This document shows, in pieces, positions 1 to 7,895 of a stretch of DNA of 64,000 bases. How positions within the stretch are numbered: the stretch's first letter is position 1; each line of letters starts with the position of its first letter. Below the pieces are notes generated by a model. It did not search any database, was not told where the DNA came from, and saw only the letters and a program-made list of their open reading frames with translations. The DNA is from Streptococcus anginosus (GTDB lineage: Bacteria; Bacillota; Bacilli; Lactobacillales; Streptococcaceae), in assembly GCF_900636475.1 (NCBI RefSeq), contig NZ_LR134283.1:868001-932000 (forward strand). Reading direction: 5' to 3'. Position numbers and translations under genes: made by a program.

Positions 1-205
1 TGCCTTTAAGCTGTAAATTCAAAGCTATCAGTCCTGTTTCTTCTTTCAACTCACGAGCCGCTGCTTCAAAAAAAGATTCTGGAAACTCAACTTTCCCACC
101 TGGCTGAATCCAGCCTTTAAAATCATCATGCTGGCGGTTAAGCAAAAGAACTTTGTCCCCTTTTTTCACACAAATATTAACCCAATTTAAAATTTTTTCT
201 GTCAT
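1..205 (-). CDS. Nudix hydrolase (partial, cut by window edge)
   Basis: N-terminal 68 residues of a Nudix-family pyrophosphohydrolase; the rest lies beyond base 1. The Nudix box is complete: G-x5-E-x7-REL-x-EETG, from about residue 37 to 59 (GKVEFPE ... RELKEETGL). Such enzymes hydrolyse nucleoside diphosphates linked to another group, often oxidised dNTPs (MutT/8-oxo-dGTPase type), but the substrate cannot be told from this fragment. The ATG at 203-205 directly abuts the stop codon of the upstream oxidoreductase gene (206-208), so the two are almost certainly co-transcribed and translationally coupled. Confidence 0.85.
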   Translation of the reverse strand, partial: MTEKILNWVNICVKKGDKVLLLNRQHDDFKGWIQPGGKVEFPESFFEAAARELKEETGLIALNLQLKG

Positions 206-1303
206 CTATTTCTCTGTCTTAATGTATCTTTCAATAGGATAATCCGCTGGATTTAAACTGCCACTTTTTCCCTGAACCATATGAGCTAAATGATATCCGA
301 TAAGAGGACCAGTCGTCAAGCCGGAAGACCCTAAGCCACCGGCTGCAAGTACCTGCGGAAGATTTGGCACCTGACCAAAGAAAGGAGAAAAGTCACTAGT
401 ATAGGCTCGAATTCCGACCCGTTCGCTCACCACTTTTGCCTGAGATAAGCTAGGAAAATAGTAAAGTGCCTCCTGCTCCATTTCATCCAGCATAGCCTGA
501 TTTACTTTGAGGTCATAGCCCATTTCATTTTCGTGAGTAGCTCCCATACTGATTTTGCCATTTTGAAAAGGAATAATATCTAGCTCTCCCTCTGGCATGA
601 CAACTGGATAATCATCTGTCACCAGAGCAGTCTGATAATCTCGCAGCTGACCCTTTTGTGGGCGAATATCCACCTGATAACCTAATGGTTTCAGAAGCTC
701 AGGCAACCAAGCTCCTATTGCCAATATAACTTGGTCAAAACAAGAACGATTAACCCAGAAAGCCCCATCTCGAATGTCCAAACTTACTTTCTTTTGAATT
801 ACTTCTGCACCGCTAGCCGCAAGCAAAGCCTGAGTCAATAATGAGCCTTCCACGCGTGCTCCTCCAGAAGCATAGAGTAGCCGGTCAAACCCTTGAAGCC
901 TCGGAAAATACTCTGCCGCTGCCGCCCGTGAAAGCAGCCGCAAGTCTCCAATGAGCGGTGACTCTTTTCGCCGTTGGTCTGCCAAGTCATAGAGTGCCTC
1001 CAAGCTCTCCTCTTTTTTCTTCAGCAAAAAGACGCCGGTCTGTTGGTAAAACTCCGTTGCAAAACCGTCCTTCTGTAAATCAGCTATCAAATCCAGATAA
1101 AAATCTGCTCCCAGTCGCGCCATGCGATACCATTCTTTATTGCGCCGCTTAGAAAACCACGGACTAATAATACCAGCCGCTGCCTTGGTTGCCTGACCTA
1201 TTCCATGGTCAAAAACTGTTACCTGATAAGCAGGATTTTTTGATAGATAATAGGCAGCAGTTGATCCGACAATCCCTGCTCCAATAATTGCTACTTTTTT
1301 CAT
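206..1303 (-). CDS. FAD-dependent oxidoreductase, DadA/GlyOx-like
   Basis: 365-residue flavoprotein of the D-amino-acid/glycine oxidase (DAO) superfamily. The dinucleotide-binding motif GAGIVGSTAAYYL is at residues 8-20, and the C-terminal FAD-contacting stretch with GGLGSSGLTTGP is near 320. Relatives oxidatively deaminate amino acids or serve as tRNA- or thiamine-pathway oxidases; the substrate is not evident here. No signal peptide. Last but one gene of a minus-strand run trmK-nif3-oxidoreductase-Nudix, with a 12-bp gap to the Nif3 gene upstream and no gap to the Nudix gene downstream. Family assignment is firm, substrate unknown. Confidence 0.85.
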   Translation of the reverse strand: MKKVAIIGAGIVGSTAAYYLSKNPAYQVTVFDHGIGQATKAAAGIISPWFSKRRNKEWYRMARLGADFYLDLIADLQKDGFATEFYQQTGVFLLKKKEESLEALYDLADQRRKESPLIGDLRLLSRAAAAEYFPRLQGFDRLLYASGGARVEGSLLTQALLAASGAEVIQKKVSLDIRDGAFWVNRSCFDQVILAIGAWLPELLKPLGYQVDIRPQKGQLRDYQTALVTDDYPVVMPEGELDIIPFQNGKISMGATHENEMGYDLKVNQAMLDEMEQEALYYFPSLSQAKVVSERVGIRAYTSDFSPFFGQVPNLPQVLAAGGLGSSGLTTGPLIGYHLAHMVQGKSGSLNPADYPIERYIKTEK

Positions 1304-1315
1304 ACAGTCCCCTAC

Positions 1316-2113
1316 TTAGATATATTTAAAAGGATTTGTAGAAACCTGACTAGCTAAAAATTCAACTTCCCAACCCTCTTCTACTTTCCAGTCTTGAAAC
1401 TTTTTAACCAATTTTTTTACAAAGAGCACTTCTATATGGTGACCCGGATCCAAAGCTAGAAGCCCCTCGCTCAGCATATCCTGAGCGGTATGATAGTAAA
1501 TATCACCTGTAATATAAAGCTGAGCACCCTTTGCTAAAGCCTCCTTGTAAAAGGACTGACCACTGCCACCACAGATCGCCACTTTCTCAATCATTTGCTC
1601 CAAATCCACATCCGAATAAGTCACCAAACGCAAACTATCCAGACCAAAAGTTTCCTTAACCTTGCCTGCAAAGTCTCCAAAAGTCTGAGGTGCAATCTTG
1701 CCAATACGACCAATGCCGTGTCCAGGAGCCGTTTCGCTAAGATAATCCGTATCAGTGATTCCCAGTAGATCACAGAACCAGTCATTGAGACCGTCATCTA
1801 CAATATCAATATTGGTATGGCTGACATAAACTGCAATATCGTGCTTAATCAGATCGATGTAAATCTGATTCTGAGGTCGGTCTACCACTAAATCCTTAAT
1901 AGGCCGAAAGATCGGTGCGTGCTTAACCAAAATCAAATCTACATCTTTTTCAATCGCCTCTGCAACTGTCTGCTCGCGAATATCCAAAGCTACCAGTACT
2001 CGCTTAACTTCTTTATTCAGAGTTCCAATTTGCAGTCCACAGACATCTCCCGTCATGGACAGATCCTTAGGACAGTATGCTTCATAACGGTTAATAACAT
2101 CACTTGCCAGCAT
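1316..2113 (-). CDS. Nif3-like dinuclear metal centre protein
   Basis: 265-residue NIF3/DUF34 family protein (short bacterial form without the PII-like insert of B. subtilis YqfO). Metal ligands seen: HAPIF near residue 65, HTNID near 100, and a C-terminal HH-x-E (GHHIEVLF) near 228-231. Members form hexameric rings with a dinuclear metal site; a role as GTP cyclohydrolase I type 2 has often been annotated but is poorly supported. Its start overlaps the end of trmK by 14 bp, the conserved Firmicutes pairing trmK-nif3, so the two are translationally coupled. Confidence 0.88.
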   Translation of the reverse strand: MLASDVINRYEAYCPKDLSMTGDVCGLQIGTLNKEVKRVLVALDIREQTVAEAIEKDVDLILVKHAPIFRPIKDLVVDRPQNQIYIDLIKHDIAVYVSHTNIDIVDDGLNDWFCDLLGITDTDYLSETAPGHGIGRIGKIAPQTFGDFAGKVKETFGLDSLRLVTYSDVDLEQMIEKVAICGGSGQSFYKEALAKGAQLYITGDIYYHTAQDMLSEGLLALDPGHHIEVLFVKKLVKKFQDWKVEEGWEVEFLASQVSTNPFKYI

Positions 2114-2789
2114 GCAGTACCTCCTTGATTTGCTTGATTTTTTTGGACATAGCAGAGCGTTCCGTTAGATTTTTCTCAGGGATTTTAGCCAAAGCTTTTT
2201 CCAGCTTGTCTACTTCTCGTTGCCATTTATCTAGAAAAACAGCTGATTGCTCCCTCATTAGATAAGGTCCGAAGCGTTCTTGTTCAGCATTCAACACTTG
2301 ATGCCCCTGTTCAGCTATCATTATCTCGTAAAATTTCCCATTTTCTTCCACAATAGCTTCTTCTGTAATTTGAAAATTATGACCACACAACCACCTGCGA
2401 AGTTCATCTTCCCGATTGTTAGGCTGAAGAATCAGGCGCTTAACAGATGCCAATTTTGCACTGCCATTGTCTAAAATATCTGCTATCAATCCTCCTCCCA
2501 TTCCTGCAATAACGATAACATCAATCTGATCTTCTGCATCAAAAGCTGCCAAACCATTTGCCAAACGAACAGAAATTTTATCGGACATCTGGTTATCGGC
2601 TACATTCGTCACCGCAGACTGATAAGGTCCCTCAACAACTTCACCAGCAATGGCTGAGGAAATTCTCCCCTGCTGAATTAGATAAATCGGTAAATAAGCG
2701 TGGTCACTTCCTACATCCAAGATTTTGGCATCCTGTGGTACAAAACCAGCCACTTTTCTCAAACGTTTTGAGATATTCTTTACTTGCAT
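2100..2789 (-). CDS. trmK: tRNA (adenine-22-N1)-methyltransferase TrmK
   Basis: 229-residue Rossmann-fold SAM-dependent methyltransferase. Motif I is [15 protein letters not shown] near residues 24-38 and the IAGMGGGLI loop is near 95-103; the C-terminal third is Lys/Glu-rich and likely coiled coil, as in B. subtilis TrmK, which makes m1A22 in tRNA. Conserved partnership with the overlapping nif3 gene supports the call. The ribosome site before the ATG is weak (GAG about 7 nt upstream). A -10-like TATACT lies about 45 bp upstream, after the dnaD terminator, so trmK probably starts its own transcript. Confidence 0.9.
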   Translation of the reverse strand: MQVKNISKRLRKVAGFVPQDAKILDVGSDHAYLPIYLIQQGRISSAIAGEVVEGPYQSAVTNVADNQMSDKISVRLANGLAAFDAEDQIDVIVIAGMGGGLIADILDNGSAKLASVKRLILQPNNREDELRRWLCGHNFQITEEAIVEENGKFYEIMIAEQGHQVLNAEQERFGPYLMREQSAVFLDKWQREVDKLEKALAKIPEKNLTERSAMSKKIKQIKEVLHAGK

Positions 2790-2842
2790 GATAACTCATT
2801 TCTAAAATAATCGCTTCACTTAGTATATCATTTTTAAGGAAC

Positions 2843-2875
2843 TAAAAAAAGAGTCTATTCCAAGAGAATAAACTC
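2843..2875 (-). terminator. Intrinsic terminator after dnaD
   Basis: On the minus strand a GAGTTTATTC / GAATAGACTC stem with a 5-nt loop is followed by seven T. It starts 7 bp after the dnaD stop codon. Confidence 0.85.
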
Positions 2876-2882
2876 CGATTTC

Positions 2883-3557
2883 TTAATCTCGCCACAAATC
2901 CATAGCCTTCAAAAAATCATCCGAGACAGTGATATTTTGTGGATTTGTCGCCTCACGCTCTTCTCGCTTCGCTTCTACCTGTGCTACTGTTGTAATGCCT
3001 TCACGGCGCCAATTCCGTAAAATAGCTTGGATGTATTTCCAGTTTGCCTTTCCATTAAAAACAGCTTCACGAAGAGCAGCAGTAACAAGTTCCGGACTGG
3101 TCTTGTCATCTTGAATCGTTTTTGTCAAATCCTCGATTTCAAACGGTGTCAAGAGACGACCTAATTCTTGCTGGAAAGTCTCGACCAAGTCTTTTAAAAC
3201 ATTTTGAGAAACAGCTTGCGCAACGCTTGAGTGATTCTCTACAATTTCATCCAATCGTTCAAGCGCTGGCAGCGCATCAAAAACTGCCTCAATTTCACCA
3301 TTGAGTGCAATTGTTTTGTACTGCAACAATCCTTTTTCTGTCAAATTTGACATAGAGCGATTGACCTCTGCAACGGATTTCCCGATACTTTCTGCAATCT
3401 GAACAGGAGAAATCTCTTCTAGCGATGTTGTATTTTGCAAATAGAAAAATTGCCAAACCAAAAAGTCATCACTATTATCAAATATCTCATGAAAATGAAA
3501 AAGAAGCTCAGTTGGCAATACTAAATTGCCCGTCTTATACGCTGATAAATAAGTCAT
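2883..3557 (-). CDS. dnaD: DnaD-domain replication initiation protein
   Basis: 224-residue DnaD-family protein. Residues about 20-120 form the winged-helix DDBH1 domain (SIGKSVAEVNRSMSNL), and about 125-205 the DDBH2 domain with the conserved YIQAILRNWRREGI segment (YxxxIlxxW) that binds DNA. In Firmicutes DnaD acts with DnaB and DnaI to load the DnaC helicase at oriC and at PriA-dependent restart sites. It follows the decayed metA gene with an 8-bp gap, so it was probably expressed from the metA promoter. If metA is repressed or dead, dnaD must rely on read-through or on a promoter inside the metA remnant. Confidence 0.9.
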   Translation of the reverse strand: MTYLSAYKTGNLVLPTELLFHFHEIFDNSDDFLVWQFFYLQNTTSLEEISPVQIAESIGKSVAEVNRSMSNLTEKGLLQYKTIALNGEIEAVFDALPALERLDEIVENHSSVAQAVSQNVLKDLVETFQQELGRLLTPFEIEDLTKTIQDDKTSPELVTAALREAVFNGKANWKYIQAILRNWRREGITTVAQVEAKREEREATNPQNITVSDDFLKAMDLWRD

Positions 3558-3565
3558 AACACCTC

Positions 3566-4325
3566 TTATAAATAAGCAAACAAGGACGCGTCATTTGCTG
3601 CATTTGCCCAGTCAAATGGCGTTTCTTGATAAACAGCATAATTAATCTACACGACTTGCCGCAACGGAGACACCAACCTCTTCTCCACAAGCTAAAATTT
3701 CCAAATTACTCTTATTTAAAATATCCTCTTTGAGAACTTCTGTATAACGCGAATGAGGAGCTGCATATTCATCATCAAAGCCGCGGAACAGCAAATTTGG
3801 TTTTTCTGGTGTGGATTGACTGTAAATGCCAGACAACTTGCGGTTCATCTGGTGTTTGGCAATGCCATAACGAACATAAAGAGCTGCTTGCGCTCCCCAA
3901 TAAATATGCAACGTTGAGTAAACATGCGATTTGGACCAGTCAATAACTTGTCGAAATTCTTCCCAATAATCTACTGCTTCAAAAGGCAAATGCTCGACTG
4001 GCGCTCCAGTGACAATCAAACCGTCAAAATAACGACCCTTGATCTCATCAAAATTCTTATAAAACGTCTCCATATAGTCCGTATGTGTCGTTTTGAAGGT
4101 ATGAGAAGTCATGTAAAGAAATTCAATCCGAAGTTGCAATGGCGTATTTGCTAAATGACGCAACAACTGCGTTTCCGTCACTGTTTTTTGCGGCATTAAA
4201 TTCAAAATCAAGATATTCAGAGGACGAATATCTTGGTGTTCTGCACGCTCATCATCCATGACAAAGATATTCTCAGATCTTAAAATGTCAACAGCTGGTA
4301 ATTTCTTATCAATTTTGATAGGCAT
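3566..4325 (-). pseudogene. metA: metA, homoserine O-acyltransferase (decayed)
   Basis: The first 224 codons read as a good MetA (homoserine O-succinyl/acetyltransferase, first committed step of methionine synthesis) up to GVSVAASRV, then hit TAA at 3642. One base out of frame, the ordinary streptococcal MetA C terminus follows at once: [13 protein letters not shown] ... LFAYL, ending with TAA at 3566-3568. About 60 codons between the two are missing, including the conserved GHxEYD segment with the catalytic His and Glu. In addition codon 142 (3900-3902), the catalytic Cys in HICWGAQ of the family, is TAT: HIYWGAQ. Two independent lesions remove all the catalytic residues. An intact 227-residue reading frame remains, but activity as MetA is not expected. 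Confidence 0.92.
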
Positions 4326-4354
4326 GAAAATATCTCCTTTTGCTTTCTGCTTTT

Positions 4355-4383
4355 ATTATACTGAAAGGAGATATAGTTTTCAA
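4355..4383 (-). promoter_or_regulatory. metA promoter
   Basis: Minus-strand TTGAAA (4378-4383), 17-bp spacer, TATAAT (4355-4360), about 30 bp before the metA ATG. An 11-bp inverted repeat (AAAGGAGATAT and ATATCTCCTTT) pairs the metA ribosome-binding site with a copy lying inside the promoter spacer. Confidence 0.8.
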
Positions 4384-4388
4384 TTATA
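4372..4388. promoter_or_regulatory. MET-box 1 (MtaR/MetR site)
   Basis: TATAGTTTTCAATTATA fits the streptococcal MET-box TATAGTTTNAAACTATA with two mismatches. It overlaps the metA -35 box. Sites of this kind bind the LysR-type regulator MtaR/MetR, which activates methionine genes in streptococci. Confidence 0.65.
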
Positions 4389-4406
4389 CTTTTTTCTACA
4401 ATAAGA

Positions 4407-4423
4407 TATAGCTTTTAGTTATA
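4407..4423. promoter_or_regulatory. MET-box 2, degenerate
   Basis: TATAGCTTTTAGTTATA is a second, weaker copy 35 bp upstream of MET-box 1. The surrounding 21-bp stretches match at 18 positions. It ends 2 bp from the apt stop codon. Paired sites with this spacing suit a LysR-type activator. Confidence 0.5.
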
Positions 4424-4425
4424 CC

Positions 4426-4938
4426 TTAATAATGCATGAGAACTTTGTAATCGTAGTTACCAATAGCTTCGCGTCCCTTCAATTCATCCAATTCAATAAG
4501 GAAAGCGCAACCTGCAACGATACCACCTAAACGTTCAACCATTTCAATTGTTGCTTTAACCGTTCCTCCCGTTGCAAGAAGGTCATCAACAATCAGTACA
4601 CGCTGTCCAGGCTTGATAGAGTCTGCGTGCATTGTTAAGGTATCTACACCATACTCTTTTTCATAACTAGCTGAGATAACCTCACGAGGCAATTTCCCAG
4701 GCTTACGTACTGGAGCAAAACCAACTCCAAGCTCATAAGCTACCGGACATCCAACAATAAATCCACGCGCTTCTGGACCGACAATCATATCAATTTTCTT
4801 GTCCGTAGCATATTGGACAATTTCACGAATAGCATAGCTATAGGCATTTCCATCTGCCATCAATGGGCTAATGTCACGAAATAAAATCCCTTCTTGCGGG
4901 TAATTTTCAATGGTTGCAATATAATCTTTTAAATCCAT
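4426..4938 (-). CDS. apt: Adenine phosphoribosyltransferase
   Basis: 170-residue Apt, the normal length. It converts adenine and PRPP to AMP in purine salvage, in the cytoplasm. The PRPP-binding loop [14 protein letters not shown] lies at about residues 113-126, and the flexible-loop and substrate region ([18 protein letters not shown]) near 54-72. Its own promoter is likely: an extended -10 TGATATAAT (TATAAT at 4972-4977) lies 33 bp before the ATG. In many streptococci apt follows recJ; here the upstream neighbour is lrgB instead. Confidence 0.95.
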   Translation of the reverse strand: MDLKDYIATIENYPQEGILFRDISPLMADGNAYSYAIREIVQYATDKKIDMIVGPEARGFIVGCPVAYELGVGFAPVRKPGKLPREVISASYEKEYGVDTLTMHADSIKPGQRVLIVDDLLATGGTVKATIEMVERLGGIVAGCAFLIELDELKGREAIGNYDYKVLMHY

Positions 4939-5055
4939 AACTGTCTTTCTATCAAAAAGTTTTTACTCTCTATTATATCATGTTTTTTAGGAAATGGGGC
5001 AGAAAACATACTTGCTTTCAAAAAATAGTCACAGCACAGTCATTCTCGTCTTTTG

Positions 5056-5751
5056 CTATTTTAAAATAATACTTGCAACAATTGGACTGACAATCACATA
5101 CATAATCCCTGTCACGCCAATAGCTAGACCAGCCATAGCTCCTGCGACTTGTCCATATTTAAAGGCTGTCCCTGTCCCAACAGCATGTCCCGTTCCTCCA
5201 AGAGCTAAGCCTACTGCAACAGGATCTTTGATTTTTAAGATTTTTAAAACCGTCGGACCGATCACACTTGTCAAGATTCCCGTTGCAACTACAACTACCA
5301 ACGTCACCGTCGCCAGCCCTTGTATTTTATCTGTAATTCCAACCGCCATAGCTGTTGTTACTGATTTGGGAAAGAGTGAAATTGCTAAGAAAAAATCCAT
5401 TCCAAAAGCCTTGGCGACCAAGGCCGTAAAACTAGTATTCACTACTACCGCTATAAAAGTACCAATCAAAATACTTCTGGCATGGTGTTTCATGAGATGA
5501 AATGTTTTATACAAAGGAATTCCCAGTGCAACCGTTGACGGCACAATGAGATTATTCAAATACGCCCCGCCTACGTAGTAATTCTTGTAAGAAATTCCTG
5601 TCAATTTTAAAAATACAATGACAAATATGGTGGCTAGAAGTAAAGGGGTTGTCAAAGGATGCGGAAATCTGCGAAAAATCAACATTCCTACCAGATAAGC
5701 AAAGATTGATAAAGCCAAACCAAATAAAGGATTGCCCCACAAATTAGACAT
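5056..5751 (-). CDS. lrgB: LrgB-family membrane protein
   Basis: 231-residue LrgB/CidB homologue with about 6-7 hydrophobic segments and the family motif GGTGHAVGTGTAFKYG near residue 180. LrgA and LrgB modulate murein hydrolase activity and, in streptococci and Bacillus (PftAB), act as a pyruvate transporter. An in-frame extension upstream exists, but the start chosen is the ATG at 5749-5751, which overlaps the lrgA stop by 8 bp (ATGTCTAA) with an upstream Shine-Dalgarno-like GAGAAACAAG; this gives the usual family N terminus MSNLWGNPLFGL. Co-transcribed with lrgA. Confidence 0.9.
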   Translation of the reverse strand: MSNLWGNPLFGLALSIFAYLVGMLIFRRFPHPLTTPLLLATIFVIVFLKLTGISYKNYYVGGAYLNNLIVPSTVALGIPLYKTFHLMKHHARSILIGTFIAVVVNTSFTALVAKAFGMDFFLAISLFPKSVTTAMAVGITDKIQGLATVTLVVVVATGILTSVIGPTVLKILKIKDPVAVGLALGGTGHAVGTGTAFKYGQVAGAMAGLAIGVTGIMYVIVSPIVASIILK

Positions 5752-6124
5752 TTCTTGTTTCTCCTTCTCCGTAATCTCCTTCAAAGCGATTTTTGATAAA
5801 ATGAACAACCACGGCAATGACAACCACATTGATCACAATCGCCCCAACAATAATCAAAACAATCGGCAACAAATAAGGCGCAATGACATGAAATTTATCC
5901 ATAATTCCAACCGCTGGCGGCAAAAATAAAATGGTCATATTGGCTAATAAAAAATTTCCCACCATACTCACATGCCGCAATCTGAAAATTTTAAATTGCA
6001 AAGCCAAAAAAAGAAGAATGAGGCCAATAATGCTTCCTGGAATAGGCAAATGAAAAAGATAGGAAATCCCTTCTCCTATCAAAGAAATCGAAAAAATAAT
6101 CATCAATTGTACGTATAATTTCAC
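5744..6124 (-). CDS. lrgA: LrgA-family holin-like protein
   Basis: 126-residue LrgA/CidA (YohJ-type) protein with four transmembrane helices; family motif PIPGSIIGLILLFLAL near residues 27-42. It works with LrgB in holin-like control of autolysis or in pyruvate uptake. The start codon is GTG, preceded by a strong GGAGG seven nt upstream. The usual lytST two-component genes are not next to it. The promoter lies immediately upstream and contains a CodY-box-like sequence. Confidence 0.9.
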   Translation of the reverse strand: MKLYVQLMIIFSISLIGEGISYLFHLPIPGSIIGLILLFLALQFKIFRLRHVSMVGNFLLANMTILFLPPAVGIMDKFHVIAPYLLPIVLIIVGAIVINVVVIAVVVHFIKNRFEGDYGEGETRNV

Positions 6125-6150
6125 AAGAAACCTCCAAACTTTCTAGTAAC

Positions 6151-6178
6151 AGTCTACTACTTTTCAGAAAAATTTCAA
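6151..6178 (-). promoter_or_regulatory. lrgA promoter with CodY-like box
   Basis: TTGAAA (6173-6178), 16-bp spacer, TAGACT (6151-6156). The spacer holds ATTTTTCTGAAAAGT (6159-6173), two mismatches from the CodY consensus AATTTTCNGAAAATT. A regulator bound there would block the promoter; the site is inferred from sequence only. Confidence 0.5.
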
Positions 6179-6189
6179 TATTTTTCAAA

Positions 6190-6224
6190 AAAATAAATGA
6201 GTGAATCCGTTCTCTTCACTCATT
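6190..6224 (-). terminator. Second terminator after tRNA-Ser
   Basis: A perfect 10-bp stem AATGAGTGAA / TTCACTCATT is followed on the minus strand by TATTTTTTT. It backs up the terminator 20 bp upstream and shields lrgA from tmRNA transcription. Confidence 0.75.
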
Positions 6225-6236
6225 TTATCTTCTAGT

Positions 6237-6265
6237 AAGAAAAAAACGCCACTAACGAGCGTTTT
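6237..6265 (-). terminator. Terminator of the ssrA-tRNA-Ser transcript
   Basis: AAAACGC / GCGTTTT stem with a 9-nt loop, then TTTTTT on the minus strand, 10 bp after the tRNA 3' end. Confidence 0.85.
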
Positions 6266-6274
6266 GTAACAAAA

Positions 6275-6362
6275 CGGAAGACATGGGATTCGAACCCACG
6301 CACGCTTTCACACGCCTACTGCGTTTCCAACACAGCCTCTTAAGCCTCTTGAGTAATCTTCC
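6275..6362 (-). tRNA. tRNA-Ser (GGA anticodon)
   Basis: 88-nt class II tRNA. Acceptor GGAAGAT pairs with GTCTTCC, discriminator G. The anticodon arm is CTGTG-TTGGAAA-CGCAG, giving anticodon GGA (reads UCC/UCU). A long variable arm and the T-arm GTGGGTTCGAATCCCAT are present. The CCA end is not encoded. It lies 11 nt behind tmRNA, with no promoter between, so it is co-transcribed with ssrA and released by processing. Confidence 0.95.
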
Positions 6363-6373
6363 ATATTTAACAA

Positions 6374-6720
6374 TGGAGCCGGTGGGAATTGAACCCACGT
6401 CCAAACACCTGCCAACACATTTGTCTACAACCATAGGTTATGTATTGGATTTAACTTCGCTTTGACACATAACTCAAGCCCAAGCCAAGCGAGTCTATCA
6501 GTCTCTTATCAAGCCCCTAGACAAGGCTTAATCGTATCTCGCTATTATTAAGACCGGTCATCGAACACGAGCAATCCGAATCTGGTCACGCTGGCTGTTT
6601 TTTAGGCAGCTAAAGCGTAAGAATTATTATTTTTTGCAGTTATATTTAACTGGCGCTTTACATCCGCTCGATGAGTCGCAAAATGTGCCTCATAATGCCT
6701 GTCGAATCCGTAACGACCCC
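6374..6720 (-). ncRNA. ssrA: tmRNA (ssrA)
   Basis: 347-nt transfer-messenger RNA that rescues stalled ribosomes and tags the unfinished protein for proteolysis. The 5' end GGGGTCGTTACGGATTCGAC pairs with the 3' end CGGCTCC(A) to form the tRNA-like acceptor; the T-arm GTGGGTTCAATTCCCAC is present. The tag reading frame at 6602-6637 encodes A-K-N-N-N-S-Y-A-L-A-A then TAA (first Ala is the resume codon). CCA is not encoded. The sequence is close to the streptococcal tmRNA, with changes confined mainly to pseudoknot loops. Confidence 0.97.
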
Positions 6721-6733
6721 AAGACATAAAAGT

Positions 6734-6763
6734 ATTATACCATATTTTTTAATAATATTTCAA
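6734..6763 (-). promoter_or_regulatory. ssrA promoter
   Basis: TTGAAA (6758-6763), 18-bp spacer, TATAAT (6734-6739) preceded by TGG (extended -10). It ends 13 bp before the mature tmRNA 5' end. Confidence 0.85.
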
Positions 6764-6857
6764 TTTTTAAGTCTATTCTTTTTGAATCTATTATTTTTTA
6801 CAGGAACTTTTATGCTATACTAAAAAGGAATCTGTTTGAAAGGATTGTTATCACATT

Positions 6858-7856
6858 ATGGTATTGCATCTTATTTGGCTTCTTCCTGCTCTTCTTTTTC
6901 TTGCCTTGTTTTATATAGAGCCAAGGCGACTCTTCAATGCGTATTTGCTTAGTATCGTTTTAATTTTATTTGCCGCTATCGTTTCTGGTTTATTTGTGAT
7001 TCATATGGAACAACTTGTCAATAGAAATCTGGCAATGCTTTCTTTGCTCATCTTAGCACTTTTCATTCCTTTGAGTGTTATAATTTCAACCATTTATCTC
7101 ATTTTTAATGGCAGACAGATGATGACCTTTGAAGGTAGGCGTTTAGCAAACCTTCTCTCCCTCTTTTATGGACTCGCTATTGCTCTTTCCCTAGCGCTTA
7201 CTTTTTTCTTTCCTCATTTTATCTTTCTTCATAAAATCCTATCTCTTACAAATGGACTTCTAATTTATGGTAGCTATCTTTATGTGACCTATATCCTTTA
7301 CGGTTTTGTTTATAATACTTTTCCCGTCATAAAACATCCAGACTACATCATCATCTTAGGGTCTGGTTTGATAGGAGACAAGGTTCCGCCTCTTCTCGCT
7401 CAACGACTTGAAAAGGGGAAGATGATGTATGAAAAATTTCATAACCATCCCAAAATTGTCGTTTCTGGAGGACAAGGTGTCGATGAACCAATAACCGAAG
7501 CAGAAGCAATGGCGCAATATTTAAGGCAAGTAGGTATTCCACAAGAAGATATTATAATTGAACAGCAGTCAACCAATACCTTAGAAAATTTGCAGTTTAG
7601 CAAAACTATTTTAGACCAAAAAAGTAAGGAAAATTACTATTGCTTGGTCGTCACCAACTCTTTCCACTCTTTGCGAGCAGGTATTTACATGCGAAAGCTC
7701 GGCATAAAGGGGCGAAGTATCGGCTCTAGAACAGCACTTTATTTTCTCCCGTCGGCTTGGATACGTGAAACAATCGGACTGATTGTACTCTATTGGAAAT
7801 GGCACGCTATTTTTCTTGGATTGTATTTCATTGTTTGGCTTACTAACCTCTTTTGA
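6858..7856 (+). CDS. YdcF-like membrane protein (DUF218)
   Basis: 332-residue membrane protein. Residues about 1-150 hold four or five hydrophobic helices; the C-terminal part is a DUF218/YdcF domain beginning at PDYIIILGSGLIGDKVPPLLAQRL (split here: PDYIIILGSG then LIGDKVPPLL) with the family motifs GGQGVDEPITEA and STNTLENL near 210-240, and a last hydrophobic segment at the C terminus. DUF218 proteins (SanA, ElyC, YdcF) are linked to envelope and lipid-carrier homeostasis; the exact reaction is unknown. Start ATG has GAAAGGATT upstream; extended -10 TGCTATACT lies 40 bp before it. Divergent from ssrA, and followed by a tandem repeat array. Confidence 0.8.
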   Translation: MVLHLIWLLPALLFLALFYIEPRRLFNAYLLSIVLILFAAIVSGLFVIHMEQLVNRNLAMLSLLILALFIPLSVIISTIYLIFNGRQMMTFEGRRLANLLSLFYGLAIALSLALTFFFPHFIFLHKILSLTNGLLIYGSYLYVTYILYGFVYNTFPVIKHPDYIIILGSGLIGDKVPPLLAQRLEKGKMMYEKFHNHPKIVVSGGQGVDEPITEAEAMAQYLRQVGIPQEDIIIEQQSTNTLENLQFSKTILDQKSKENYYCLVVTNSFHSLRAGIYMRKLGIKGRSIGSRTALYFLPSAWIRETIGLIVLYWKWHAIFLGLYFIVWLTNLF

Positions 7857-7895
7857 TAAGGCGTAATTTCACTTAACGGAATGAACGATTCGGAG

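Noticed and set aside
3642..4325. Short but functional MetA variant
   Set aside because: Catalytic Cys, His and Glu are all lost and the true C terminus is still visible out of frame behind the stop.
5056..5829. LrgB with 26 extra N-terminal residues
   Set aside because: The extension lies in lrgA and the ATG overlapping the lrgA stop gives the family N terminus.
6252..6465. Two 60-codon frames
   Set aside because: They lie in the tRNA-Ser and tmRNA genes.
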